Assembly (NCBI GenBank): GCA_012972835.1
Contig: JABDHK010000009.1
Location: 1 to 64,000 of the forward strand
DNA: 64,000 nucleotides
Source of the DNA: Chlorobiaceae bacterium
GTDB lineage: Bacteria > Bacteroidota > Chlorobiia > Chlorobiales > Chlorobiaceae
Direction: 5' to 3'
The position numbers and the translations under genes are program-made. Every line of letters starts with the position of its first letter. The stretch's first letter is position 1. The notes beneath the pieces were generated by a model. That model was given only the letters and a program-made list of their open reading frames with translations. It searched no databases and had not been told where the DNA came from. Shown one piece after another: positions 1 through 9,400 of this stretch.

Positions 1-147
1 AAAGAGTTGCGAGATGAAATTCACCGGTTTATAAAAGTCCATAACACAAAACACGCAAAGCCATTCAGATGGACGAAAAGTGCTAATGCGATTTTAGCAT
101 CGGTTCAAAAGGCTAAAGATAGTCTTGCTATTACTGTAATGAACTAA
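1..147 (+). pseudogene. IS630-family transposase, C-terminal fragment (cut by window edge)
   Basis: The reading frame is open from base 1 and stops with TAA at 145-147, giving 48 residues. The peptide contains IHRFIKVHN and KPFRWTKSANAIL, the usual C-terminal end of IS630-type DDE transposases, where a helical tail follows the last catalytic glutamate. The rest of the element lies outside the window, so I cannot tell whether the copy is intact. It marks the left edge of an accessory region rich in broken genes. Confidence 0.75.
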
Positions 148-461
148 CCAAACAGGATGCTAGCGTTTAAACATTCCCTCCTGTCAATTTGACTGGTTGG
201 AAGGGATGTACACCGAAAGCGTTTTCTGCAACATCGGAAAATGCCAGGATTCTGAAGCGGCCCCTTAACGCCAGCTGTGTGCATTGTATTCACAACCCTA
301 TGAGCAAAAGCGAGCTACTCGAATTAATTTAGGATATGATGCGACATTGAAAGCCGCAACGCTGTTGAGACAATTACCATCAATATCGTATGTTTTTTTG
401 TATAAAGGGGTTAGGTTAAACAATAATAACTGAAGCATTAACTGTAATATTGGAGATTCAA
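148..461. other. Intergenic stretch between transposase tail and DUF262 pseudogene
   Basis: No convincing gene is seen here. The first part should hold the end of the IS630 element, but its inverted repeat cannot be defined without the other end. The last 60 bases are AT-rich and end in a GGAG box (452-455) in front of the DUF262 start. Confidence 0.5.
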
Positions 462-1537
462 ATGCAGACTGAAGAAGAATTAGCTAATGCTCCAAATAAC
501 TGGTTTGAAGACGAAACTGATGAAGTAGATGATTCCCAGATAAAAGAGTACAATATTACGGCATCACCAAATGACTTCAACATGTCAACCATGTTCAGCT
601 TCATAGAGTCTGGCGCTGTTAAAATTCCTGGATTTCAACGGAACTATGTCTGGGATATCAAAAGAGCATCGAAGTTGATTGAATCAATCCTTATAGGCTT
701 GCCAATTCCACAGATTTTTCTTTATGAGGAGTCGCGTAACAAGTTTTTGGTGATTGATGGGCATCAGCGTTTAATGACAATCTACTACTTCATTAAACAG
801 CGGTTTCCAAAAAAGGAGAAGCGTATTGAGCTTCGAAGAATCTTTGATGAAAAGGGAAATATACCAGATGACGTACTGCAGGATGACGCTTATTTTATAA
901 AATTCAATCTTCAGCTTGCAGAGCGTTTGCCGGATCGGCCAAATCGACGGAACAAGCTCAATTTAATCGTCTGAATACCGGCGGGGTTAATCTAAAACCG
1001 CAGGAAATCAGGATAAGTCTCTATCACTCATATTTTTATGAGATGCTGTATCGCATCAACCTGGATTCTCGTTGGCGTAAACTGTTGGGATTGTCAGAGC
1101 CTGATTTGCACATGAAAGACATCGAAATTCTCCTGCGTGCATTTGCCATGATGATGTGTGGTGCTGAATACAGGCCATCAATGACAAGATTTCTGAATCT
1201 TACATCAAAACGGGCAGGATACCTTTCAAAAGAGAAAGTTGATTATCTGGAAAAACTTTTCAACGCGTTTCTTGTTTCCTGTTCTTTTTTGCCGGAGAAT
1301 GCATTCTTCAGGGCCAATGAAGAGAGGGTAAATATATCTTTTATTGACTCTGTATTTGCCGCGCAATGCACAGCGGCATTTAGCAATAGCATACTTGATT
1401 TGCCGGTGTTAAGTCCAGAAAAGTTGCAATATCTCAAAATGGATCCGGAATTTGTTAGTGCAGCACAGTTTGATACAGCAAGTTCGACAAATGTTGCCAA
1501 AAGGCTTGGAAGATCAAATATAATTTTTCATGGATAA
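462..1537 (+). pseudogene. DUF262 (GmrSD-like) protein, disrupted by internal deletion/frameshift
   Basis: The 5' part (ATG at 462, GGAG six bases upstream; TTG at 450 is a possible earlier start) encodes the DUF262 N-domain: IPGFQRNYVW at about residue 50 and the signature VIDGHQRLMTIYYF at about residue 95. The frame ends at 974. A second frame, open from before 959 to 1537, continues the family with FNRLNTGGVNLKPQEIR and a normal C-terminal part. In DUF262 proteins some 35-40 residues normally separate the two pieces (inferred from the family), so the gene seems to have lost about 100 bp plus a frame around 920-960. DUF262 proteins include GmrSD modification-dependent nucleases. The next gene (HEPN) overlaps its end, which suggests a decayed two-gene defence module. 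Confidence 0.75.
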
Positions 1538-1862
1538 AAAAATGTCAAGCACAGAAGAAACCTTCATTGATGCGTTGTATGAAGAACAAAAAAAACTTAT
1601 TGCATTTCTTCAGCAGCAGGGTCAACCATCATATTCACAAAGTGTCGAGGCGTTTCTGAGCAAGATATTTTTGTTATCTTGTGCGAGTTACTTTGAAAGT
1701 CGCATTACAGACTCAATATCTGATTATGCAAAAAGCATATCGAATTCTGACGAGGCATTGGTCTCATTGGTTCGAATAAAAGCAATTGAGCGGCAGTATT
1801 ACTCATACTTTGAATGGCGTGAAGCCCTATTTTATGGGAATGTGTCAGTGGTTCTATCTTAG
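1530..1862 (+). pseudogene. HEPN-type (MAE_28990/MAE_18760-like) protein, truncated
   Basis: The 110-residue product overlaps the DUF262 gene by 8 bases. FLSKIFLLSCASYFESRI and VRIKAIERQYYSYFEW resemble the first helices of the MAE_28990/MAE_18760 HEPN family, which is often encoded next to DUF262 proteins. The family normally goes on for another 80 or so residues with an R-x4-6-H motif (an RNQLVH-like segment). That segment is missing, because the frame stops at 1862 right after the FEW motif. It is therefore probably inactive. The family call rests on pattern memory. Confidence 0.5.
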
Positions 1863-1989
1863 AGAGAACGCCGAACTTCGTGCCAATGTAAACGCCAAAA
1901 ATGGCGATAGTAAGGAGTTTGTTGATCTGCGAGCAGTACGGCAGGCATTGAAAGCTCGGCAAAAGCAGTTCGAGACAGTTGCTTTGTGA
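1801..1989 (+). pseudogene. Unidentified C-terminal coding remnant
   Basis: After the HEPN homology ends near 1800, a different frame stays open to TGA at 1987-1989. It encodes a charged, helical tail including LRENAELRANVNAKNGDS and LRAVRQALKARQKQFETV. The composition looks like real protein, but it does not match the expected HEPN C-terminus. It may be the tail of another gene joined by deletion, or the frameshifted end of the same gene. No function can be given. Confidence 0.3.
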
Positions 1990-2312
1990 ATATAATGGAT
2001 TAAGATTATCTTATTTTAATAGCCACTGATGTTGTGTCGACTTTTATGTTTGGTGAATTTTACAAAACGAACCCATTTGTGTCGTTTCTATAATCCACAA
2101 GAGAATGCGGTGGGCTGTCCACTCTCCACGATTTTCATTACCTTATCTTACGTAGTTATAGCAATTTCAGGATGCCATGAATCCTGCAAAAGGTTACAGA
2201 ACCCTGGTAGCAGGGAAGCTTTGCTATTGATCCGAAACGGAAAGGAATTTTGAAAAAAAGTTTCAGGCGATGGAGCAAGGAGAGGAACTCCCCAGACAGA
2301 GTATTTTCTACC
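1990..2312. other. Non-coding spacer holding the first copy of an 87-bp repeat
   Basis: No credible gene is seen. The stretch contains repeat copy A (2116-2202). The part at 2210-2312 adjoins the broken end of the IS21 transposase and may hold more of the decayed element. Confidence 0.45.
2116..2202. repeat. 87-bp direct repeat, copy A
   Basis: This copy aligns without gaps to 5884-5970 in the same orientation. A hand count gives 14 mismatches in 87 positions (about 84% identity). Shared blocks include CCACGATTTTCATTAC and GTAGCAATTTCA (one base differs). Its right part carries an imperfect palindrome around CCATGAAT. It lies in non-coding sequence, as does copy B. Confidence 0.8.
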
Positions 2313-2675
2313 TCACCTCCCTTCGGTCGTTTGTGTCCCTTTCGGTTTCGGTATATCATGGGACTTTCGGATCCACTGGACAAAGGAGTAGATCGTTCGA
2401 GTGGTTACCTCCTGAAAATCCGGGTGATGCTCTTTCAGCCAATCTTCGACTTGAGCGGCACTGCAGTCAGGATAGTCGGTAACCCTTTTCTTGATAAACT
2501 CTTCATAGGGCTGCAATTTTCGGAGGCGCTGCTTCTGCAGAGCAAGAAAGTCACTGAATTCCTCCTCGGTCATTCGAAGGTACTTGCGCACCGTTACCCT
2601 ATCCAAGCCGGTATTTCGGCTGATTTGGCGGATGCTTAATCCTTTTCGGGAAAGTTCTTTAACTTTGTTATACAT
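2313..2675 (-). pseudogene. IS21-family transposase IstA, N-terminal fragment
   Basis: The start is taken at ATG 2675 (MYNKVKELSRKG); the frame is open further upstream but that part is not IstA-like. Residues 1-40 form the helix-turn-helix of IS21 transposases, with LSIRQISRNTGLDRVTVRKY. The fragment ends after about 120 residues, at KSHDIPKPKG, where the DDE catalytic domain should begin; full IstA proteins are 390-510 residues. No istB helper gene follows. The element is therefore a dead remnant, and its left end, with phased repeats, lies at 2881-2946. Confidence 0.75.
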
Positions 2676-2880
2676 GGTTAGCTTTTTTAACTGTCTCCTC
2701 ATAGCTCTGCAGTTTGATTTGGTTGGTACCTTCAAACTACGAGCTATGGGTGTTTTTTACGCTAACCCTGGGTGATTCTTATTTTCCGATCACAGTTCTC
2801 CCAGTTGCGCAATTTTTTGTTTGGTATTGGGTGGCTTTTTGGGAATACAGTTTGCTTTCTTCCCGAATATTCAGGTTTAT

Positions 2881-2946
2881 ATTCCGTAATTTATGTCCAT
2901 CGATTCCATAATTTATGCTCGTAGAATCCATATTTTACGTTCTTAA
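2881..2946. repeat. Three phased 22-bp repeats, IS21-type terminal repeats
   Basis: Three imperfect 22-bp units follow each other without spacing: 2881-2902, 2903-2924 and 2925-2946. Each has the form A-T/A-T-C-C-R-T-A-w-T-T-T-A. IS21-family elements carry multiple copies of a transposase-binding repeat at each end, so this is most likely the left end of the element whose istA fragment lies at 2313-2675. A weaker fourth unit may precede it (2859-2880). The array ends just before the next gene's start codon. Confidence 0.65.
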
Positions 2947-2952
2947 GTGCTT

Positions 2953-4191
2953 ATGAATAAATCTTCTCATTACTCTCGTCTGATTGAAATACGCATTGCT
3001 GAAGCGCTGGCCGACACTCCCGTTGTTCTGGTTGCAGGGCCGCGTCAGGCAGGCAAAACAACTTTGGTGCGACAAATGGCAATCGAAGGGATGCGCTATC
3101 TTACACTTGATGACGAGTTGACGTTGTTGTCGGCCAAAAGTGATCCTGTAGGGATGATTCGCAGCCTTGATCGTGCTGTCATTGATGAAATCCAGCGTGT
3201 GCCTCAACTGCTGCTGGCGATCAAAAAGAGTGTTGATGAGGATCGGCGCCCTGGGCGGTTCTTGCTGACAGGATCAGCGAACTTGATGGTACTGCCTGCG
3301 GTAGCGGATTCTCTGGCTGGCCGCATGGAGACGCTCACCTTGCTGCCGCTGTCGCAAAGCGAGTTGCATGGGAGCATTGCGAATTGGATCGATGCGGCTT
3401 TTGCTGGCAGGTTGCTCAAGGTCACCATGCCAGTGACAGGAGAGGAGTTGGTTGAAGCTGTTTTGCGGGGCGGCTATCCTGAAGCGATTTCTCGTACTGA
3501 CGCACGCAGGCGTAAGGTGTGGGTGCGTCAGTACCTTAATGCTCTTATTCAACACGATGTTCGCGATGTGGCCAGCATCGACAAGCTTGATCAATTGCCC
3601 AGGTTTTTGCGCATCCTGGCTGAAATATCAGGTCAGATGTGTAATTACACCAAACTTGGTGGTCAGGTTGGTCTGGACAGCAAGACGGCTTCACGCTATA
3701 CAGGAGTTCTGGAACAGATGTATTTGCTGAAGCGCATTGAGGTCTGGGCCAGGAATCGACTCAAGCGTGTTGTCAAAACCCCCAAGTTGCAGTTTATTGA
3801 TGCTGGTTTGCTGTCCACACTGCTTGATTTTGGTGCGGCCGAAGCGCAGCAAGATCGCAGCCGGTTTGGCAAGATTCTGGAAACCTTCGTCTATGGTGAA
3901 CTGCTCAAGCACAGTTCTACGGCGGAAGGCGACTATACATTGCTCTACTACCGTGACCTTGAGATGCTTGAAGTGGATGTGGTGATCGAAAACGCTTCCG
4001 GCCAAATGATTGGTGTCGAGGTAAAAGCCTCAGCTACCGTGAATGCTGGTGATTTGCGCGGTCTGAAAAAACTGGCAAGTGTTGCTGGCGACCTCTTCCA
4101 AATGGGCGTTTTGCTTTATGATGGCACAGAGACCATGCCACTGGGTGATGGCATGTGGGCAGCTCCATTATCGACGTTATGGGGCCAATAA
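2953..4191 (+). CDS. AAA-family ATPase with C-terminal DUF4143 (PD-(D/E)XK-like) domain
   Basis: The product is 412 residues. Walker A is AGPRQAGKTTLVRQ near residue 30 and Walker B is AVIDEIQRVP near residue 80; GSANLMVLPAVADSLAGR follows as the sensor-1 region. The C-terminal DUF4143 part ends in EVDVVIE and GVEVKAS, which fit the D...ExK core of PD-(D/E)XK folds. Proteins of this type are very common in green sulfur bacteria and archaea, but their cellular role is not established. GTG 2947 is another possible start. No ribosome binding site is visible, because the IS21 end lies immediately upstream and may have removed the native leader. Confidence 0.85.
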   Translation: MNKSSHYSRLIEIRIAEALADTPVVLVAGPRQAGKTTLVRQMAIEGMRYLTLDDELTLLSAKSDPVGMIRSLDRAVIDEIQRVPQLLLAIKKSVDEDRRPGRFLLTGSANLMVLPAVADSLAGRMETLTLLPLSQSELHGSIANWIDAAFAGRLLKVTMPVTGEELVEAVLRGGYPEAISRTDARRRKVWVRQYLNALIQHDVRDVASIDKLDQLPRFLRILAEISGQMCNYTKLGGQVGLDSKTASRYTGVLEQMYLLKRIEVWARNRLKRVVKTPKLQFIDAGLLSTLLDFGAAEAQQDRSRFGKILETFVYGELLKHSSTAEGDYTLLYYRDLEMLEVDVVIENASGQMIGVEVKASATVNAGDLRGLKKLASVAGDLFQMGVLLYDGTETMPLGDGMWAAPLSTLWGQ

Positions 4192-4397
4192 TCAGGGGGA
4201 GTCGCTTTAGGAGAGGCGAGCATTTAAGCCGTTACCAGCAAAAGCATCTACACCCTGATCTCCATCAACCCTAACTCTTATAGCATGGCATGGCGCCAGT
4301 CAAAAGCTACATTTTGAGCTGCCTATGATCGGAAAAGAGAAAATAATCACCTATATTGTCCTTTTGAAACGGACACTATAACAACAAATCATCCTTT

Positions 4398-5714
4398 ATG
4401 AAAGGATATCTGAGAGGCATAATTCGCCAAAAGATTGTTGACGTCCAGGCATCGCCTCTGCCGGAATTTACATTCAGGGATACGAGAGTGCCTGAGGTGA
4501 AAGGTAAAGCTATTGCTGTCATCGGGATGAGGCGCTCAGGAAAAACAACACTGCTGAAACAAATCATTTCTGAACGGTTGAAGCAGGGGGTGCCTCGTGA
4601 AGGTATGCTCTATTTCAGTTTTGAGGACGAACGGCTCGCTGGTATGGAGAGCAGTGACCTGGATATTGTTGTCGAGGAGTTCTATCGTCTGCATCCGCAA
4701 GTAAGAGATCATCAGAGAGCGTTGCTCTTTTTCGATGAAATACAGGTGGTACCCGGCTGGGAACTTTTCATTCGCCGTTTGCTTGACACCGAAAATGCAG
4801 AGATTTTTATTTCCGGCTCCTCTGCCCGTCTGCTGTCACGTGAAGTCGCCACGAGCATGAGAGGTCGTGCAATGGAAGCGGTTGTCTACCCTTTCAGTTT
4901 CAGGGAGTATCTCCGCCACAACAAGGTTGAACCCTCAAAGCCTGCAGAAGAGTGGACAACGTCTGATCGCTCAACCATTGAGGCTGAACTTCGCAATTAT
5001 CTTGCGTTTGGTGGATTTCCCGAAGCAACTGACATCACAGGGCGTGACCGGCAGGAGTTGCTTCTGTCCTATGTCGATGTTGTGCTTCTGCGTGACGTTG
5101 TTGAGCGTTACGCAGTGACAAACCCTTTTGCATTGCGCTGGATGGTGCGTCAATTGCTTGGAAATGCAGCAGGTTCATTCAGTATTAACCGTTTTCACGC
5201 CGATTTAAAATCTCAGGGATTTTCTGTAGCAAAAGATACGCTGCACACCTATCTCGGTTATCTTGAAGACTCTTTTCTCCTCCACACGCTCTTCCTTGCA
5301 ACCGATTCGGAGCGTCGCCGTATGGTTAATCCCCGAAAAATCTATCCTGTTGATACCGGCCTTATCCCTCTTTTTGATCGGTCAGGAAAAGAAAACACCG
5401 GTCATGTTCTGGAAACTGCTGTTTTTCTTGAACTTTCAAGACGAGGGTATGCAATAGGCTATGTTCATACAGCTTCAGGCCATGAGGTGGATTTTCTTGC
5501 CAGGGATATCACGAAGGGAGATGAGCTGATTCAGGTCTGCACTGACCTCACTCAATCAAGTACCAGAGAACGGGAGGTAAGAGCGCTCCTTAATGCAGCG
5601 CCAGAGTTTCGGAATGTACGGTTACGGCTGATAACACTGGAACCACCTCCAAGAGTTGAATTTCCTCCAGAAATAACCATCACTCTTGCCAGTGAGTGGC
5701 TTCTGCTCGATTGA
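4398..5714 (+). CDS. AAA-family ATPase with DUF4143 domain (second, divergent copy)
   Basis: The product is 438 residues. Walker A is IGMRRSGKTTLLKQ near residue 48, Walker B is ALLFFDEIQVVPGWE near residue 112, and SGSSARLLSREVATSMRG follows. The C-terminal part has GHEVDFLARD, but the expected ExK position reads QVC, so the nuclease-like core appears degenerate. It shares family and orientation with the gene at 2953 but is too different to be a recent duplicate. The 206-bp gap between them shows no gene. Its role is unknown. Confidence 0.85.
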   Translation: MKGYLRGIIRQKIVDVQASPLPEFTFRDTRVPEVKGKAIAVIGMRRSGKTTLLKQIISERLKQGVPREGMLYFSFEDERLAGMESSDLDIVVEEFYRLHPQVRDHQRALLFFDEIQVVPGWELFIRRLLDTENAEIFISGSSARLLSREVATSMRGRAMEAVVYPFSFREYLRHNKVEPSKPAEEWTTSDRSTIEAELRNYLAFGGFPEATDITGRDRQELLLSYVDVVLLRDVVERYAVTNPFALRWMVRQLLGNAAGSFSINRFHADLKSQGFSVAKDTLHTYLGYLEDSFLLHTLFLATDSERRRMVNPRKIYPVDTGLIPLFDRSGKENTGHVLETAVFLELSRRGYAIGYVHTASGHEVDFLARDITKGDELIQVCTDLTQSSTREREVRALLNAAPEFRNVRLRLITLEPPPRVEFPPEITITLASEWLLLD

Positions 5715-6016
5715 AAGCACAAACGAGTGCTGCTTGTAAAGAACTGGATACTCTATTTTGTCACCTTTCTGCTGTACTGTTTTGTTTGGATGGTAAAATC
5801 GTGTTACGAATCAATCCTTACTATAGCAAGTGGCAGGAGTATCTTCCCAAGACTGTGGTGGAGATTTGATGAATGCTGTAAGTTGCCCACTGTCCACGAT
5901 TTTCATTACATTACTGTACGTAGTTGTAGCAATTTCATGATACCATGAATTCTGAAAAAGGTTGCGGATCCATGGACGATCAACACGGTTCATGATTGAA
6001 ACACACCGGAGCAGCC
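5715..6016. other. Spacer holding the second copy of the 87-bp repeat
   Basis: No gene is seen. Repeat copy B occupies 5884-5970. The rest has no recognisable structure. Confidence 0.45.
5884..5970. repeat. 87-bp direct repeat, copy B
   Basis: This is the partner of 2116-2202, 3768 bp downstream in the same orientation. It contains TTCATGATACCATGAA, a 6-bp perfect inverted repeat around a 4-base loop. The two copies bracket the IS21 remnant and both DUF4143 ATPase genes, which may mark the borders of an inserted block or be unrelated copies of a family of short interspersed elements. Confidence 0.8.
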
Positions 6017-6259
6017 ATGAAAGTCGGATTTCGAGTACCATCGATCAAAAAGCGCATTGCAGCCCGCATGTCGTGGAAACGATATGCCCGTCAATCTCTG
6101 GGCCTCTCGGTACCACGCGGTTACGGCTGGATCACCGATCCCAAAAAAGCGCTCTATAACCGCGTCTATTACCGTTCGACACGGGGCTGTTCTGTAGTCC
6201 TCATTTTTATTCTCTCCACATTCGGCGCACTCTGTTATGCTGTAGCCTGGGCGTTTTAA
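6017..6259 (+). CDS. Small conserved-looking protein with C-terminal membrane segment
   Basis: The product is 80 residues. ATG 6017 is chosen because GGAG lies five bases upstream; ATG 5996 is an alternative. The N-terminal half is very basic (KKRIAARMSWKRYARQ), followed by a GYGWITDPKKALYNRVYYRS motif. The C-terminal 20 residues are hydrophobic (VVLIFILSTFGALCYAVAW), so it is probably a single-pass membrane protein with a positively charged cytoplasmic part. I do not recognise a family with a known function. Confidence 0.55.
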   Translation: MKVGFRVPSIKKRIAARMSWKRYARQSLGLSVPRGYGWITDPKKALYNRVYYRSTRGCSVVLIFILSTFGALCYAVAWAF

Positions 6260-6426
6260 TCAATAAACTCCCTTTGCGATTTGAAAATATTGTATAATAT
6301 TAGAAGTTATCTACACAGCCACTCCCTGATTCTCGTTGAGTTACGAAGCTACATACAGATTGAACGATGCGGCAATGATTTCCAGATCATTTGCGCTGTA
6401 TTTCCCTGCATAGAAAAGAGCTCTTT

Positions 6427-9400
6427 ATGACGATAATAAACTTCGAAAAAGAACAGTTGCAGCACCTTAACAATCTGCAGTTGACTGCTGAACAGGAGCA
6501 ATTTCTCAGCAAGACAGTTATTGATGCAATTCATGGATCCTTTTTTATGCTGGATACTGATGCGCGACTTGTCAGGTGGAATACCTATCTGCGTGATGAT
6601 TTTTTAGGGAAATCCGAAAGCGAGATGGCGGGAACTGATCTGGTTCAGTATTTTCATCCTGATGACCGTCAGTTTATTATCAGAAAAATAGAAAACATAT
6701 TGAGCCATGGTGCTGAAGAGCTTTTTGAGGCGAGGGTACTTGTTCAGGGGGGGCCAGCAATCTGTTTGCGACTGATCACAGGTCGAAGAGTGATGATAGA
6801 TGGTAACTATTTTCTTGTTGGCATGGGTATGGATATTACCGATCGCCAGCTGTTGGATGAGGAGCTTAACAGGTTGACACGTGCGCTCCAGGCCACCAAC
6901 AGTTGCAATCAGGCACTTATTCACACCGATGATGAAATGGAGCTGATTCAGAAGATCTGCAACATTATTGTTGAAACAGGCGGTTACCGCATGGCTTGGG
7001 TTGGTTATGCGGAACAGGACACAACAAAAAGAATACGTCCTGTTGCTCAGGCAGGTTTCGAGCAAGGCTACCTTGAACATGCCATAATTTCCTGGGCAGA
7101 TGACCAGTATGGCTGGGGCCCTGTAGGCACAGCAGTTCGAACAGGAAAGCCCTGTTCCACACTTAATATTCAGGAAGATCCACAGTTTGAGCCATGGCGT
7201 ATTGAGGCGATACGTCGAGGTTATGCCTCTCTTCGGAGCCTGCCGCTGAAAAATGGTGATAAGGTGTTTGGCGCACTAACAATATATTCTGAAATAGCGC
7301 ACGCTTTTAATGCAAAGGAGGCAGCCCTGCTCTCCTCACTTGCCGATAATCTGGCTTATGGTATTACAATGTTGCGAAGCCGTGTAGCGCAGGAAGAGGC
7401 GGAAAATTTGCTGAAACAAAGCGAGGAGCGTTTTCGAAAACTTTTTGAACGTCATTCTGCAATCAAGATTCTTGTTGATCCTGATACAGGCAATATTATT
7501 GATGCCAATCATGCGGCAGCAGAGTTTTACGGATGGTCGATTGAAGAGTTGAGGCAGATGAGCCTGCAGCAAATCAACTCGATCTCTCCACAGCTCATAA
7601 ACAGCAATTTGAAAAAATCCAGATTGTCAGAGCAAAACCGGTTTTCATTTCGTCACAGCAGGGCTGATGGCTCTATTCGTGATGTAGAGGTGTTCAGTAA
7701 TACTATCGAGCTTGAGGATAAAGAGTTTCTTTATGTGATTATCCATGATATCACGGAACGTAAACGCTACGAATCTCTTATTGCTTTCCGCATCCGTCTG
7801 CTTGAAATTGCGGAGAACAATTCTATGGAACAAATGCTGAACATTACGCTTGATGAGGCTGAAAAAATGACTGAAAGCTCGGTTGGGTTTTTCCACTTTG
7901 TGGCGGATGACCAGAGGACAATTTCAATGCAGACCTGGTCAAGCAGGAGCATCAAGGGGGTGGACAAGGGGGATGCAATTGGAGTGCATCTTCAAGTCCA
8001 GGAGGATGAAATATGGAGTGATGTCATAATGGGGCGACGCTCAGTGATAGATAACGATGAGAGTCAACCGCACTATCACCGGGTTATTCCGGATGGCTAT
8101 AGAGAGGTCAAGCGAACACTGGTTGTTCCTGTCATTAGGGGAAATAAGGTTTTGGCAATTGTCGGGGTTGGAAACAAGTCGGGGAGTTATGATGGAGATG
8201 ATCTCATCCAGCTGGAATCTCTTGCCGACACCGCCTGGGATATCGTTGCCAGAAAACGGTCAGAACTGTCGGAACAGGACGCACGGGAAGCATTGATCCA
8301 GTCACAGAAAATGGAGCTCATTGGTCAGCTTGCTGGAGGCATCGCTCATGATTTCAACAATATGCTTGGAGTAATTATCGGTAATGTGGAAATAGCAATG
8401 GATCGGCATGCTATAGAAGAACCGCTGCTCCGTAACCTTAAGGATATTCTCAATGCTACTGAACGTTCAGCTGACTTGATGCGTCAACTCCTTGCTTTTG
8501 CCCGAAAGCTGCCAGTGATGCCAATTGTTCTTGATCTGAACACCATGATTGAGAAGATGCTCACAATACTCAGACGGCTGATTGGCGAAAACATTGCCAT
8601 TGCCTGGATCCCTGACAGTCACGCTCTTTTTGTACAAGTTGATCCATCGCAGATCGACCAGATTCTTATAAATCTGTGCGTTAATGCCCGCGATGCAATT
8701 GACGGTATTGGCAATATTACTATAAAAACCGGAATAGTAAGTGTTGATCAAACTGATTCTATCACTTCATCTCCCTGCAGTAGACCTGGAGAGTATGTAA
8801 CCCTTTCAGTCACCGATGATGGTTGTGGTATTAAAAAAGAGTACTTCCTTCATATATTTGAGCCATTTTTCACCACCAAAGGGCATGGTAAAGGGACTGG
8901 TTTAGGGCTTTCGACGGTCTATGGGATTGTCAAACAGAACAACGGCTGTATCGACTTTCAGAGCGAACAGAACAAGGGAAGCACGTTCACCATCTATCTG
9001 CCTCGTCATAAAGGTTACTCCGGCCCTGATGAGAGTGAACAACCTGAGCCATCGATCAAGTATGGCAAAGAAACAATCCTTCTTGTTGAGGACGAGCCTG
9101 ATATCCTTCATCTCTGCGAGCGTATGCTTGTACAGTACGGATATAAGGTTCTTTCAGCCTCAAAGCCGATTGAAGCTATTCAGATCAGTGAAAAATATAG
9201 TGGCAGCATTGATCTGCTTCTGACGGATGTGGTTATGCCCGGGATGAACGGATCTGATCTTTCCAATAGGCTTCAGTTGACCAGGCCCTCTCTTAAAACT
9301 CTTTTTATGTCTGGCTATACCGCCGATGTTTTTTTATCCTGCCAGGAACTTCATGCTGGAGTTCATTTTATCCAAAAACCCTTCTTTTTCAAATCGCTGA

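Noticed and set aside
2029-2640. Several overlapping plus-strand frames of 60-130 codons
   Set aside because: They lie opposite the istA fragment or in the repeat-bearing spacer and show no protein-like motifs.
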